A stretch of DNA of 64,000 nt from Lepus europaeus (GCF_033115175.1 NC_084838.1:38729468-38793467); one strand, 5' to 3'; positions 30,840 to 43,298 are shown, counted from the first letter of the stretch. The notes: generated by a model from the sequence alone, not told the origin. Translations and numbers: made by a program.

Positions 30840-32150
30840 GCCTGTCTCCTCCCCCGGTCACCCAGCTCGCTCAGGGACTGTCATCCCCCTACCCCACCCC
30901 GGTTGCTCAGGCCCGAAGCCTGGCATTGTCCCTGGTTTTCCTGTTTCCCTTGCTCCTCAAATGTAATCTGTCAGCTCGGCCCGCTAGTCTGGAATCCCCA
31001 TTCTTCTGTACCCCAACGGCCAGCACCTGGGCCAGGCCAGCGTCGTCTCTGTCTCTTTCCTACACTATAGGAGGAGCCCTCTGACTTCTTTCCTCTCCAA
31101 TCCGTTTTCCAGCCTGCTCAGAGGGTCTTTTTTTTTTTTTTTTTTTTTGACAAGCAGAGTGGATAGTGAGAGAGAGAGAGAGAGAGAAAGGTCTTCCTTT
31201 TTGCCGTTGGTTCACCCTCCAATGGCCGCTGCGGCCGGCGCATCGCACTGATCTGAAGCCAGGAGCCAGGTGCTTCTCCTGGTCTCCCATGTGGGTGCAG
31301 GGCCCAAGCACTTGGGCCATCCTCCACTGCCTTCCCAGGCCATAGCAGAGAGCTGGCCTGGAAGAGGGGCAACTGGGACAGAATCCGGCGCCCCGACCGG
31401 GACTAGAACCCGGTGTGCCAGCGCCGCAAGGCGGAGGATTAGCCTGTTAAGCCACGGCACCGGCCCTCAGAGGGTCTTTTTTAACACTGCCAATGAGATC
31501 ATGTTACCTCTCTGCTTAAATCTTGCATAGCACTTAGAATAAAGTCTTCACTTCTTCCTGTGGTTGGCAAAGACGTGGGTCATGTGACGCTGGGTTCCCT
31601 GTCCTGTCTCAGTTTCCACCCTCTGCTCCTTGTCGCCTGTGCTCCAGCCGCACTGGTCTCTTCTCCTTGAATGGACGCCTTCTTCTCTTTTTGGTGTCAG
31701 CTTCACTATCCTCTCCTCACAGAGACTGTTGCTAGGCACCCTACGGAAAGCATGGCAGTGCCACCTTCTTCTTCTTTTTCTTTTTTAACAGGCAGAGTGG
31801 ACAGTGAGAGAGAGAGAGACAGAGAGAAAAGTCTTCTTTTTCTGTTGGTTCACCCCCCAGTGGCCGCTGGGGCTGGCGCACCACGCTGATCCGAAGCCGG
31901 GAGCCAGGTGCTTCTCCTGGTCTCCCATGGGGTGCAGGGCCCAAGCACTTGGGCCATCCTCCACTGCACTCCCTGGTCACAGCAGAGAGCTGGACTGGAA
32001 GAGGAGCGACTGGGACAGAATCTGGTGCCTCGACCAGGACTAGAACCCAGGGTGCCAGTGCCACAAGCGGAGGATTAGCCCATTGAGCCACGGCGCCGGG
32101 CTGGCAGTGCCACCTTCTGTCTTTATCTTTCACAACACACCCTGTTGGAA
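30840..32150. mobile_element. L2-like fragment carrying two SINEs
   Basis: The text 'gttacctctctgcttaaatc' (31504) and its surroundings resemble L2 3' ends. A minus-strand A-tailed SINE (31133-31465) sits inside, flanked by CAGAGGGTCTTTTT (31119-31132 and 31468-31481). A second (31770-32103) is flanked by a TGGCAGTGCCACCTTCT repeat at 31753 and 32103. Confidence 0.6.
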
Positions 32151-32159
32151 ATTGATTTT

Positions 32160-32488
32160 TTAAAAGATTTATTTATTTATTTGAAAGGCAGAGTTAGAGA
32201 GAGGGAGAGATAGAGACAGAGACAGAGACAGAGAGAGAGAGATCTTCCATCCACTGGTTTACTCCCCAGATGGCTGGGCCAGACCAAGGTCAGGAGCCTG
32301 GAACTCCATCCAGGTCTTCCATGTGGGTGGCAGCAGCCAAGGACTTGGGCCATCAGCTGCTTCCTCACTAGGTGCATTAGCATGGAGCTGAGTCACAGGC
32401 AGAGCAGCCAGGACCCAAATCTGCTCTCCAATGCAGGATGCTCGTGTTGCAAGCCATGGCTTAACCTGCTGCACCACAACACCTGTCC
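32160..32488 (-). mobile_element. C-repeat SINE
   Basis: Common AAATAAAT-tailed form with an internal (ACAGAG)n run near 32213. It ends 18 bp or more before the YBX1 retrocopy. Confidence 0.88.
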
Positions 32489-32647
32489 CTGAAATGGCTT
32501 TGTTTCTGTATTGTAGCAGACTTCTGTTGTTGTTATTATTATTATTTTAGGTTATTTAAGACCTTTATTAACAGGTGCTTGTAGCTTTTTGACTGTTTTT
32601 AAAAAATCAAGTTGTAAAGTTTTATTATAAATTAAAAATGAAGTTGT

Positions 32648-32978
32648 TAGGGCCGGCGCTGTGGTGTAGTAGGTAATGCCATGGCCTGCAGTGTCAGCAT
32701 TCTATGTGGATGCCGGTTCGAGTCTTAGCTGCTCCACTTCCAATCCAGCTCTCTGCTGATGTGCCTTGGAAAGCAGTAGAAAATGGCCCAAGTGATTGGG
32801 CTCCTGCACCCACATGGGACACCTGGAAGAAGCTCCTGGCTCCTGGCTTCAGATCAGCCCAGCTCCAGCCATTGTGGCCATTTGGGGAGTGAATCAGTGG
32901 ATGGAAGACTTCTCTCTCTACCTCTGCCTCTGTGTAACTCTGCCTTTCAAATAAATAAATAAATAAATCATTTTAAAA
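32648..32978 (+). mobile_element. C-repeat SINE inside the YBX1 retrocopy 3'UTR
   Basis: Head GGGCCGGCGCTGTGG, tail AAATAAATAAATAAATC. It interrupts YBX1 3'UTR text that resumes with GAAGGTCTTAAAAATTTCAG. Confidence 0.93.
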
Positions 32979-33057
32979 AATGAAGGTCTTAAAAATTTCA
33001 GCTTGACCAGATATGGAACAATTTTAAAACCTTTAAAGGTGTATTGAGAAAAACCAG

Positions 33058-33408
33058 GTTTTTTTTTTTTTTTTTTTTTTTTGACAGGCAGAGTGGACAG
33101 TGAGAGAGAGCCAGAGAGAAAGGTCTTCCTTTACTGTTGATTCACCCTCCAATGGCTGCTGCCGCGGGCGCACTGTGGCCGGCGCACCACGCTGATCCGA
33201 AGCCGGGAGCCAGGTGCTTCTCCTGGTCTCCCATGTGGGTGCAGGGCCCAAGCACTTGGGCCATCCTCCACTGCACTCCCGGGCCACAGCAGAGAGCTGG
33301 ACTGGAAGAGGGGCAACCGGGATAGAATCCGGCGCCCCGACTGGGACTAGAACCCGGTGTGCCGGCGTCGCAAGGCAGAGGATTAGCCTAGTGAGCCGCG
33401 GTGCCGGC
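33058..33408 (-). mobile_element. C-repeat SINE (A-tailed form) inside the YBX1 retrocopy
   Basis: Flanked by AAAACCAG(G/T)TTTTT on both sides (about 33050 and 33410), which is a target duplication. It is younger than the retrocopy. Confidence 0.92.
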
Positions 33409-34659
33409 CAAAACCAGTTTTTTGTTTTTGTTTTTTTTTTTTTAACTCGTTTGTCATTACCAAAAAAAGAGACATCTTTAGGTAAAAATGCTGCTTAGAT
33501 AATACGGACAGTTCTAGTAATCTGGTCAATGGGCAAAATGCAAGGACTTAAGGCCTTCTGCTCCTATCTTTTGTTCATTTCTTATTGCTGGAATTTCATA
33601 TTCATTGCTTCTTGTTGGAAGGCTAACCCGGGTGATGGCAGAGCTGTGAAGCCGGCATTTGCTCAGCCCCGCCCTGCGCAGCCTCTGGATGATTCTCAGC
33701 TGGTGGATCGGCTGCTTTGTCTCTTTGCCATCCTGGGGTTTAGGGTTACCTGGGTGTCTGCGCAGGTAACTGAAGTTGCGGGGCACCCACGCTGAGGTGG
33801 CTGCTGACCTGGGTCTCAGCTCCTTGATTTCCCCACTCCTCTTCATTGCCGTCCTCTCTAGGCTGTCTTCGGCGAGGAGGACCCCTGCGGAAGCGTGGTC
33901 TATAACCCCACACACATTCCGTCTCACTGGTCTACCTAGTTCTGCATCCTGATTGGCAGCACCTTCCCTCACGTCTCCCCGCACGGGGGTGGGCACACTG
34001 GGTCTCCTCATGAGGAAGGTGGGGCCGGCCTTGTTGGGCCTGGCCTTCAAGGGCACTCTCCGGGCACTCTTTCCCGCACTCTCACTAGTCTGAGAATGCG
34101 GCCGGCCATTGCGTGGAGGACCCCTACGGACGTGGACGGCGTCTGTAATGGTCGCGTCTGCTGCGTATTCGCTGCGTTGCCCTGGAGCTCCACCAGGGCC
34201 TGCGGCATTGGCTGCCTCGGCACCGGTTTCTCCTTCAGCAGCATCAGACTCCATAATCTCCCCGTCTCCTATGCTGCAGTTCTTCTTTACGGCAGTCTGG
34301 TGCACAAATCCGTCTTCCTTGGTGTCATTTCTGGGGATGGAACCATATTCATTTCTTACACCGAACCATTTTACTGTTCCCAAAACCTTCGTTGCACTGT
34401 CCTTGTTCAGTAGGCGCCGCCGATGTGAGGCAGCCCGGGGCCACTGCTCCCTGCCCCACTGCCTGTGGTGCCGCGGGTTCTCGGCCTCGGCCTTGGCCTC
34501 GGCCTCGCTGCTCACAGTTGCGGTGATGGTGACTGGGGCTGGCTGCGGCAGCTGCGGCTCCTCCCGGGGTGTAATGGTAACTAGGCCGGCGGTGGTGGCG
34601 GTGGGGCTGCTCAGGGGTCTCTGGGGTCTGCTCTCCTCCCGCTACCGATGGAACACTTG

Positions 34660-35310
34660 TTATTTTTGACCAGCCAGCATTTGACCCTCTTTCCTAGATA
34701 GAAGCCCAATAGGCCAGGTACTCGCTTTCGAAGCCTCCCCGCTGTCTGGGGAGGTTCCGCTAATCTGAATGTTAGGACTGTGAATGGGAGCTGGTGATGC
34801 AAACGACTGGGGACCATGGGGGATGCATTTTTGTGGTAGCAGTAGAACTGGTACCACTGCCTGCCACTTGGCCCTTTGCCTCGGCAGACCCCGTGGTGTT
34901 TGAGATATCTGTAGTCTGTTGTGTGCTTAATGAAGCCCATAGTCAGGGGATGCTTAAATTCCTAACATGCCTGTGCCTAGGTCAGGGTCATCTTTCCCTT
35001 AGTCCACACCTATGCCATTGATCTATTAGGTCAGCTTTTGAGCCAGGTTTGTATGATTCTGCACAATTTACTGGCACTAGCTCGGGCCAGGTCACTATAA
35101 GCATTAAAGCTCCATTCAGGGTGATCTTGAAGGACAGTGGAGAAAAAAGTTTTTCCACTGGGCAGAACATCATATTTTTTCCTGGGAAGGAAGTGGTTCC
35201 TTGAACTGAGAAGTGAGACCACCATCTGGCTTGGGCTTCTCATGCCACAGGCTCAATGGGGAGTTTTCACAGTGGCAGGAATAGTTAATCCTGACAATCA
35301 AAGGAAAATA
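34660..35310. other. Unassigned stretch upstream of the YBX1 retrocopy
   Basis: Several 60-110 codon minus-strand frames overlap here (for example one with KHHGVCRGKGPSGRQW). They look like a decayed coding or transposon sequence, but I cannot name the family. Confidence 0.3.
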
Positions 35311-35312
35311 AA

Positions 35313-35605
35313 GGGACTGGTGATGTGGTACAGAAGGTTAAGCCTCCGCCTGCAACGCTGGCATCCTGTATAAGTGCTAGTTCAAATCCTGGCTGCTCCA
35401 TTTCTGATCCAGCTCCCTGCTAATGCACCTGGGAAAGCAGTGGAAGATGGCCCAAGTGCTTGGGCCCCTGCACCTGCATGGAAGACGTGGAAGAAACTAC
35501 TGGCTTTGTTGTGAACATCTGGGGAGTGATCCAGTGGATGGAATATCTCTCTGTCCCCCTTCTGTAACTCTTTCAAACAAATAAATAAATCTTAAAAAAA
35601 GAAAA
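35313..35605 (+). mobile_element. C-repeat SINE
   Basis: Full-length head (GGGACTGGTGATGTGGTACAG) with a shortened 3' part and AAATAAATAAATC tail. Confidence 0.85.
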
Positions 35606-36675
35606 AAAAAGAGTCTTGAGGCAAGAAATAAGAAGCACATGCCTTTGTGGTGGCCAGAACTACCATGCTGTGGCAGGGAAGAAAAGGCCCAGAGCTCCTG
35701 CAACCACAACAGCCGAGAACAGTGAGCCTGGAAGAGCATGGCAAGCTTCGATGAGACTGCAGCCCTGACTGACCCCTGGATGTGGGAGAGACACCAAGCA
35801 GCTACCATGACTCCTGACCTGCAAGAAACTAGGAGACAGTGCATTTGGGTTGTTTTGAGTCACTCAGTCTGTGGTGACTGGTTATGCAGCAAAAGAAAAC
35901 CAATACAGGAAGAAAGTAATAAGTGCCAACCAAGCCCCAGGACCAGTTTCAGAACCACCATCTATAACTTTCATCCATTTCTTGTTCCCTGTTTTGAAAT
36001 GTGTCTAATTTTCTTTGTACTTTAACTGAGTCCTCCCCTCCCCCCTTTAAAAAAATCCTCCTTTATTTCATTCTTGAATATGGGTACTCTGGTGGTCTTA
36101 CTGCCACTTACCAAGGTTCTAGCTTCCTTCTCCTCCTGGGAGTTGCCTGCTTGGAGTTAGGCATGGTAGTGTGCCCCACTTTGGTGAATGAGATATAAAT
36201 GGAAGTGACATGTGTTACTTGCAGACAACATTTAAGCAAGAACTCTTGTTGCTGTCTTCCCTGACTGAAGTGATCATGGAAGCATGGGTGGAGATGAAGG
36301 AGCATGCCAAAGATCAAAGCAGCTTGGAATGTTGAACCGCCACATGGAATACAGCTGTGCTAGACTCCTCTAGACCCACAGCAGGCTTGGCATACATGCA
36401 GAATAGAATTTTGTTGCATGAAGCTTCTCAGATCTGGGTGTTATTTGTTATCCTGACCAATCAGGGTGCACTGGTGGTGCTTGCCAGGTGTTGCAGAATA
36501 GAGACAAGATTATATCAAGGCTGGAGGAAGAATGTGTGTCACCTTGAGGTCTTGGATTTAGAATTGGGTGTTGCTATGGACTGAAATGCATCTTCCCAAA
36601 ACTCATGCATTGAAGCACGAACCTCCAGGGTGACTTTATATGGGTACAGGGTCTTCAGGAAGTAAATATGGTTAA
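35606..36675. other. Intergenic; old LTR or DNA-transposon text
   Basis: The text 'tgctatggactgaaatgcat' at about 36570 resembles a common ancient mammalian repeat. No gene recognised. Confidence 0.35.
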
Positions 36676-36679
36676 ATGA

Positions 36680-36968
36680 ATTCCGTGTTATAGCACAGCA
36701 GGTTAAGCTGCTGCCTGCAACACCGGCATGCCATATGAATGCCAGTTCCAGTTCTGGCTGCTCTACTTCTGATCCAGCTCCATGCTAATGCACCTTGGAA
36801 AGCAGCAGAAGATGGCCCAAGTACTTGGGCCCCTGCCACCCATGTGGGAGACTTGGATGGAGTTACTAGCTCCTGGCTTTGGCCTGGCCCAGCCCTAGCC
36901 ATTGTGGTCATTTGGGGAAATGAGCCTGTGGATGGAAGACATCTCTCTCTGTCTCTGTCTCTCTCTCT

Positions 36969-37002
<34 letters not shown>

Positions 37003-37076
37003 TTCTATCTCTATCAATCTTCCCCTGACCCTGACCCTGTTAACTTTGCTTTTCAAATAAATAAACTTAAAAAACA
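36680..37076 (+). mobile_element. C-repeat SINE with expanded CT tract
   Basis: The pyrimidine tract (36940-37030) is expanded and interrupted; the tail is AAATAAATAAAC and abuts an L1 fragment. Confidence 0.88.
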
Positions 37077-37400
37077 AATGAATGCAGCTCAATTCACAAT
37101 AGCTAATACATGGAATCAATCTAAATGCCCATCAACTGAAGACTGGATAAAGAAATTATGGGATATGTACACTATGGAATACTACACAGCCGTAAAAAAT
37201 GAAATCTGGACATTTGCAACAAAATGGATGAATCTGGAAAACGTCATACTTAGTGAAATAAGACAGTCCCAAAGGAGTAAATACTGTATGTTCTCCCTGA
37301 TCTGTGAGAACTAATAAAGCACCTAAAATGATATCAGTAGAAGTGAAACTGACACTTCGAGAAGGGATGACTTGGACGGCCCCTGTCTTAACAGTCATGG
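37077..37400 (+). mobile_element. L1 fragment, ORF2 end and 3'UTR
   Basis: 'actggataaagaaattatgg' and 'tggaatactacacagccgta' are typical L1 ORF2-to-3'UTR phrases. Low divergence suggests a lagomorph-lineage L1. Confidence 0.85.
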
Positions 37401-37457
37401 AACAGTTTTTGGTTTTTGTTTGTTTTCCTTCATGATATTTTTTGTTTGTTTGTTTTA

Positions 37458-37600
37458 GATTTATTTATTTATTTGAAAGTCAGAGTTACACAGAGATAGG
37501 AGAGTCAGAGAGAGGGAGAGGTCTTCCATCTGCTGGTTCATTCCCCCAATTGACTGCAATGGCTGGAGCTGCGCCAATCTGAAGCCAGGAGCCAGGAGCG
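37458..37600 (-). mobile_element. 5'-truncated C-repeat SINE
   Basis: Only the tail half (TTTATTTATTTGAAAGTCAG to GGAGCCAGGAGC) is present before unique DNA resumes. Confidence 0.8.
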
Positions 37601-38065
37601 GGGCCCCCACTTGTCTGGACACAGGGGCAGTGCTGGCGTTCGGCCTGCCTTCTGGTTGCTCTCCTGGGGGGCTCTCTGCGTGCTTTGGGAATGGGCTTGG
37701 CTGCCTCGGCTTCCTTATTCTTGCCCTTTTTCTGCATCTTCCCAGGATCTTTTTATAAGCTCTCTTCTCTCTCTAAATCAGCCAGTGAATTTCAATGGTA
37801 TGCAAGTAAAAATTCTGATTGATATAGTTTTTCTTTAGCTTTCTCCCCCTTTGGGGGGGCTGCTGAAAATAGCTCCATGAAGCAAGCGTCAGACCAGATT
37901 TTCCTGGTTCACTGTGCTACCACCCGCACTTGGAGCAGTACCTGGCCTGTATGAATATTCTGGGTCACAGACTTTGACGAGGTGTCATTTCAATCACAAG
38001 GGATTTTGCCAGGGCTGGGATCCTATGTGATGGCAGCCATGAAGCTTTTTTCCCCCTTTCTTCTT
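37601..38065. other. Intergenic; no gene recognised
   Basis: Short unique-looking stretch with no coding signature. Confidence 0.4.
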
Positions 38066-38069
38066 TATT

Positions 38070-38398
38070 TTTAGATTTATTTATCTATTTGTTAAAAAGG
38101 TTGAGTGACAGAGAGAGAAAGAGAGACAGATAGAGATCTTTTATACATTGGTTCACTCCCCAAATGGCTGCAGGGACTGGGACTGGGCCAGACTGAAACC
38201 AGGAGCCTGGAACTCTACCAGGTCTCCCACATTGGTGGCAAGGACCCAAGTCCTTGGGCCGTCATTGCCTGCTTTTCCAGGTGCATTAGTAGGGAGCTGG
38301 ATCTGTAGCAGAACAGCTAGGCCTCAAGCCGGCGCTCAGCTATGGGGTGCCAGTGTGGCACGCTGTGGCTTAACCCGCTGTCACAACACCCGCCCCCT
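38070..38398 (-). mobile_element. Diverged C-repeat SINE
   Basis: TTTAGATTTATTTATCTATTTG at one end, CTGTCACAACACCCGCCCCC at the other. Confidence 0.82.
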
Positions 38399-38679
38399 AG
38401 GCCTGAGATGATCTCCTGGGGATGGAGATGTGTGCACTCTATCTGGATCCACTTCTCCACTGCTCCACTGAGGCCTGAGTAAGCTTCCTTCTGAGGCTCT
38501 GGGGAAGTTGACTTCCCTTCTGCTGGATAGGCCCAGGAGGCTGGAGGTCCTGCAGAGGCAACTCTGTGTCAAGGTTCAAGTGCTAAGGTCACACTAGAGG
38601 CCTCCAGCTCCCCTATTTTTTTCTCAACTCTTTCTAGGAAGCCAAGTCTTTCTACCCAAACTAGATAGCCCTCAGTCCA

Positions 38680-39465
38680 AGAGTAACCCATCGGGTGGAT
38701 TGGGACTGTGGTCCTACCTTTGCCACTCACTAGTTGAGTAGATTTAGGAGGTCAGTCTACCTCTCCTTGCCTCAATTTACTTAAACCTAAAATGGGATTA
38801 ATGATACCAGCTCACAGGGTGGCTTGGGAATGCAGTGTAAGGAAGGGACTCATTTGGAGGCTGGCACGTGGTCAGCACCCCATTTCCCTGTTCCCTATGG
38901 ATGATCTTTTCAGACCTGGCTGCTGTACTGTTTTCCATTTGTACTCAGGACATGGGTCAGCTCAGAGAGGTGGTATGAGGAGTGGTTCAGCATACTGATT
39001 CTTATATATAATTTGTTTATTTGAGAAGTAAAGGTACAGACAGGGAGAGACAGAGAGGTCTTCCATCCACTGGTTCACTCCCCAAATGGCTGCAATGCAC
39101 AGAGCTGAGCCGATCCAAAGCCAGGATCAGGAGCTTCTTCCAGGTCTCCCATGCAGGTGCAGGGGCTCAAGCACTTAGGTCATTTTCTACTGCTTTCCCA
39201 GACTATAGCAAAGAGCTGGATCAGAGCTGGCACCCATATGGGATGTCAGCACCTCAGGCAGAGGCTAAACCCACTAGGCCACAGCGCCGTTCCCTTAGCA
39301 TACTGATTCTGGAGCCAAACTGCTCAGGTAGAAACCCCAGCTCTACTGTTTTGCTAGCTAACCAGTCTGGGCAAGACACCTAAGCTCTGTACTTTGGTTT
39401 TCTCATCTTCTCATAGGATTGGCAACAATTCTTAATGAAATACCCAGCACCTAGTAAGAACTAGT
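38680..39465. repeat. MIR-like ancient SINE text interrupted by a young C-repeat SINE
   Basis: MIR-type phrases ('tttacttaaacctaaaatgg' near 38775; 'gggcaagacacctaagctct' near 39370). A minus-strand C-repeat SINE (39003-39296) sits between perfect 14-bp duplications AGCATACTGATTCT (38989-39002 and 39297-39310). Confidence 0.75.
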
Positions 39466-39468
39466 GAT

Positions 39469-39790
39469 GGGGGCTGGCGCTGTGGCTCACTTGGTTAATC
39501 CTGCGCCTACGGCACCAGCATCCCATATGGGCACCGGGTTCTAGTCCCGGTTGCTCCTCTTCCAATCCAACTCTCTGCTGTGGCCTGGGAAGGCAGTGGA
39601 GGATGGCCCAAGTGCTTGGGCCCCTGCACTTGCATGTGAGATCAGGAAGAAGCACCTGGTTCCTGGCTTTGGATTGGCACAGTGCTGGCCGTAGCGGCCA
39701 TTTGGGGAGTGAACCAATGGAAGGAAGACCTTTCTCTTTGTTTCTTTCTCTCACTGTCTATAACTCTACCTGTCAAAAAAAAAAAAAAAA
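39469..39790 (+). mobile_element. C-repeat SINE, A-tailed form, with target duplication
   Basis: AACTAGTGATG occurs at about 39459-39469 and again after the A-run at about 39791-39801. Confidence 0.92.
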
Positions 39791-39801
39791 AACTAGTGAT
39801 G

Positions 39802-42800
39802 AACTAGTTTGTGCTATATGCCCTGTCTTCCCCTGTGGACAAAGTCTCAGGGGCCATGTGGGATATTGTCTGCCTTGGGAAGAGGCTTCTTATTTCTACA
39901 GAGAGGCTCTTGGGGGAAACTCCCCAACTGAGAGTCCCCATCCTTCATTAGACTGTTGTTGCTAAGGTTTTTTTTTTTTTTTTTTTTGCTTTTTCTGAGT
40001 TTCCCGGAGGCGAGAAGGGGGTGACATGGTGGGGGGACTTGCCGAGAAGTTGAACATGAGATGATTGAAATATGATCAAAACCTTATGGAGCGGGCTCTG
40101 ACCAAAACTCAACCGCAAAACAGGGACAGCCTCAACTGTCTTGAGAACTGGATGTGCTCCAGGTTGTGGGGTGCACAGCATGAAAGGGCCATGTTCAATT
40201 CCATCTTTCATTAATCAAATACGTGTTGGAGTTTATTTTATGCCCCTTCTGTGCAGAGCAATGCTGGCGCTGGAAGTGGGCAAGACTCAATCCCTTTCCC
40301 TGCAGCTCTCACACAGGCTGTTGGGGCTGGGAGCTTTTTGTCCAGAACCGGCTGGGCGCTCTCTCAGCACAAATATCAGGAACTTTCCGGGAGACACTGG
40401 CTGCTGGGATCACAGCAGCAGGAGGGCAGGGAGGTGCCACTCACCTGAAGCCTTGAACTTCTGGCAGCACCACATGTCCTAGAGAGGAAAGTGCGCATCT
40501 AAGGGCAGGCAACAAGGCTCTCATAACCCTGAAAAAATCGGGGAGCTAGGAGTCCAAGCCACCCCTCAGAGAGCTGGCAGCCTCCACATTGTCAGAGGTG
40601 GACAGGCGGCTTCCTGAACAGGAAATGAAGACGTAAATGAAGACACAACACTTGTCAGGGAATCACAGTGAACCAGAAAGTTGATTAGAAGGCGTCACAG
40701 TGCTGAAAACGTGAGCAGGTGGGACAAGCCTCCAATCCCTGGGCTCCTGGCAGGCAGAGAAGGGGAAGAAGTCCAGTGCCCAACGGGTGTTTGGTATGTC
40801 TGGGGTGGGGTGGTGAAAAAGATGAAGGGGGAAAGCTAGAGTGGAGGGTGCTGGCAGGAGAGAGGACTGGAGGGTGACAGGCCAGCTCCTTCAGGGGCGG
40901 CAGTGCCCACCCTTTACCCTTCCTCCGAATCCTCCTTTCCCCAGGCGTCCAGGGCCAGGCAGAGAGCTTCCTGTTCAGTAGCTCCTGGATTTTTCTCTTC
41001 CTGAGCCTCACGTTCCCCTTTGTTCTCAGAGGTGGCTCCAAGAGCCCCAGGCAGTGGGAAAGCTCTGGGTTTGCTTCGCGTTGAAGGAGGCTGTGCAAAT
41101 GCCAGAGGTTTATCAAGAGACTTCAAAGATTCAGGAGCCACGTTTTTGTCTGGATGGACCCTGCAAAATCCAGTCCCTTCCTGCCGTCTGACAGATGGGG
41201 CAGCCGAGGCCTCTGGCTAGGGAATGGGGAAGGAACTTGCTCCGAATCACATGGTGATGGGGGCGGAGACAGGATGGTGAGCCTCAGGCCCGGGCCCTGA
41301 GTTCAGGACTTGCTCTTGGACCTCTCTGTGGCTGTGTCATAGGGCTGGTGTCCAGGGGCCTCGGTCCTGCTAGTTCCACCTGCTCTGCTCTGAGTATTCC
41401 CCTGAGGGCCCAGAGGGAGGCTGTGGGCTTGCTTCCTTGGTTTTACTGGGAACTAGAAGGATTGAGACTAAGTGCCCTCCCCACCACATGTGTGTCTGTA
41501 CCCTGTCTGCCGGAACCCTGGCCCAGGGTCCACAGCTGGGTGGCCAGGGTTGGCTGGCTTGGTGGTGGCTTCATGGATGGATGGGTAGGGAATGAGTGGG
41601 TGGATGGAGAGAAAGCTGCGTGGAGGGATGCATGGGCGCACGGATGGGTGGGTGATTTTCCCCAGGCAGCATGGGCACACTGCCAGCCATGCAGCTGATC
41701 CTGAAAACTGTCCTCATCCCTCTCACTCCTGGTGACACAGAGCGCTGAGGTTTTGAACACCTGCTTCCGAGGAAAAGGCTGTCTTGCTGTCAGCCCAGTG
41801 AGGAGGGGCTTGCACAACCCCCTCACCACTGCTCTCCTTTCAAGGCCTGCCTGGGCCTGTGTGGAGCTAGTTTGGCTGACGTGCGTCTGGGGTAGTGACG
41901 TTCTCTCTTCCTGGCCAAGCATACCCAGTCCTGCCTGCCAGCCACCATCTGATGTCAGCACCACAGCCTTGCCGCTCCCAGCAGGCAGGCCCTCAGAGGG
42001 GAGGGTCTGGAGGCCAGCCAGCTGCCTCAGGGGACTTCCCAAGCACGAGGCGCTCACACCTCGCAAAATAGCTGTGTGGCATGTTCCGAGAGGCACGGGC
42101 TCCCGTCCTCCAGAGCAGGGCCTTCTTCCCGAGAGTCCACTGGTCTCAGTTTGCCTGAGTCCCTTGTGCCCCGTAGTGGTGGTGGTGGTGGGGGGAGGTT
42201 CTTCCCAGCTTTCCCGGCTTGCTCCTCCTTCCCACACAGTGGGCCTCTCTCCCCTCTCTGATCTCAGGTGTGTTGGTGTCCCTGGGAGGCGTGGCCTCAT
42301 CATGACATGGGCGGGCCGGACCTTGCTCAGACCGAGGAAGGCATCAGATTATGGACAGAGTGGACACATGAGTCCTCACCCTTGGCTGCTAAGCCTTTCC
42401 TTATGTACTTCATCCCCTAAACAACGAGTTGTTGAGAGACTGCTTTGTGTCAGGCAGAGTGCTAGGCATCAGGGAGACAGAACCCAAAATAGACACGATC
42501 TCTCTCCAGGAAGATGGACAAACTGGCAGACCTCAGTCAGCGTGATGAGTGCTGTGAGGGAGGAGGGGCAGGGGGCCCAGGGAACTCAGAAAGGGGGGAA
42601 GCTACCTAATGTAGCCTGGGGTCAGAGAAGGCTTCCTGGAAGAAGAAGCATTTAGACCCCATGGGAAATGGGGTGGGGAGAATCGAGAGGAGGGTACCAG
42701 ACAGGGGATGGCATGTGTGGATGGGCTCTTCCCTCCCAGGCTCTGGGCAGGGGTGGGGAGCTGTTTTTCTGCCAAGGGCCATTTGGGTATTTGTAGCATC

Positions 42801-43298
42801 ATTTGCGGGCCATACACAATTATCAACTTAAAAATTAGTCTGCTGCAGATTTGTTAAATTTCAAGTCTTGCCTGTCGTTTATCGACCAGGCCAGATCAGC
42901 TTATTTCATGGGCCTCTTACGGTTTGGTTTCCACCTCCCCCCTCACCTCCCGGTTGAGGTTCTTTGCCCTCCCCCCCAGCCATAAGAGCTGGTTGCTGAC
43001 AGCTTCCCTCCCCCAGTGACAGCCATCCCTGAACACCTGCCCTGGGGCGGCGGGATGGCCTCTGGTGTCGGAGAAGTGCCCCTAGGTTAGTGTTGCTGAA
43101 CCGCGCAGTGTGATGGCTGTGAACAGATATGAGGGGGCCTGGTCTGGAGAGCATGAGAGGTGTTAGGTGGAGGCTGGGGAGGAGGTTGCTTGGGCTGCAG
43201 GGTGGAAAACAGGTCCAGCCATTCCACCTCCCCCGTTGCTACTCCTGTCCTCCTAGACAGACAGCAAACAGACAGTGGACAGATAGACGCGGGAGTGC
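39802..43298. other. 3.5 kb SINE-free stretch downstream of CCL19; no gene recognised
   Basis: No C-repeat SINE at all, which is unusual for this window. Holds a T-run at 39966-39987, ancient-repeat text near 40210-40320 and 42430-42520, a degenerate (ATGG)n tract at 41572-41655 and a (GGT)n run at 42177-42192. The 286- and 307-codon overlapping frames at 41.4-42.7 kb, on opposite strands, have no recognisable domains. Confidence 0.45.

Larger units (their letters stand above)
32530..34650 (-). pseudogene. YBX1: YBX1 processed pseudogene (Y-box protein 1), disabled, with two SINEs in its 3'UTR
   Basis: Seen: no introns. The 5'UTR, coding part and 3'UTR of YBX1 follow in order, then AATAAA (about 32564-32569) and an A-rich tail (32530-32545). 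The cold-shock domain is recognisable ([30 protein letters not shown]), as are [10 protein letters not shown] near the C-terminus and the conserved 3'UTR block [14 protein letters not shown] read as protein. Lesions: the start ATG is GTG at 34515-34513; the alanine/glycine-rich N-terminus is shifted; the RNP residues are changed (FG for FN, EYGSIP for GYGFIN); and part of the cold-shock domain (the NNPRKYLRS stretch) is missing. The basic/acidic repeats are scrambled. Known: YBX1 has many mammalian retrocopies. The 329-codon open frame is chance survival with frame slips, not a working protein. Confidence 0.95.

Noticed and set aside
33526-34515. A functional 329-aa Y-box protein
   Set aside because: The start codon is GTG, the cold-shock domain has a deletion and changed RNA-binding residues, and frames slip. 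No introns, an A-rich tail and SINE insertions mark a processed pseudogene.
41443-42655. Overlapping 286- and 307-codon frames on opposite strands
   Set aside because: Both rely on GC-rich low-information sequence, include ancient-repeat text and show no recognisable domains.
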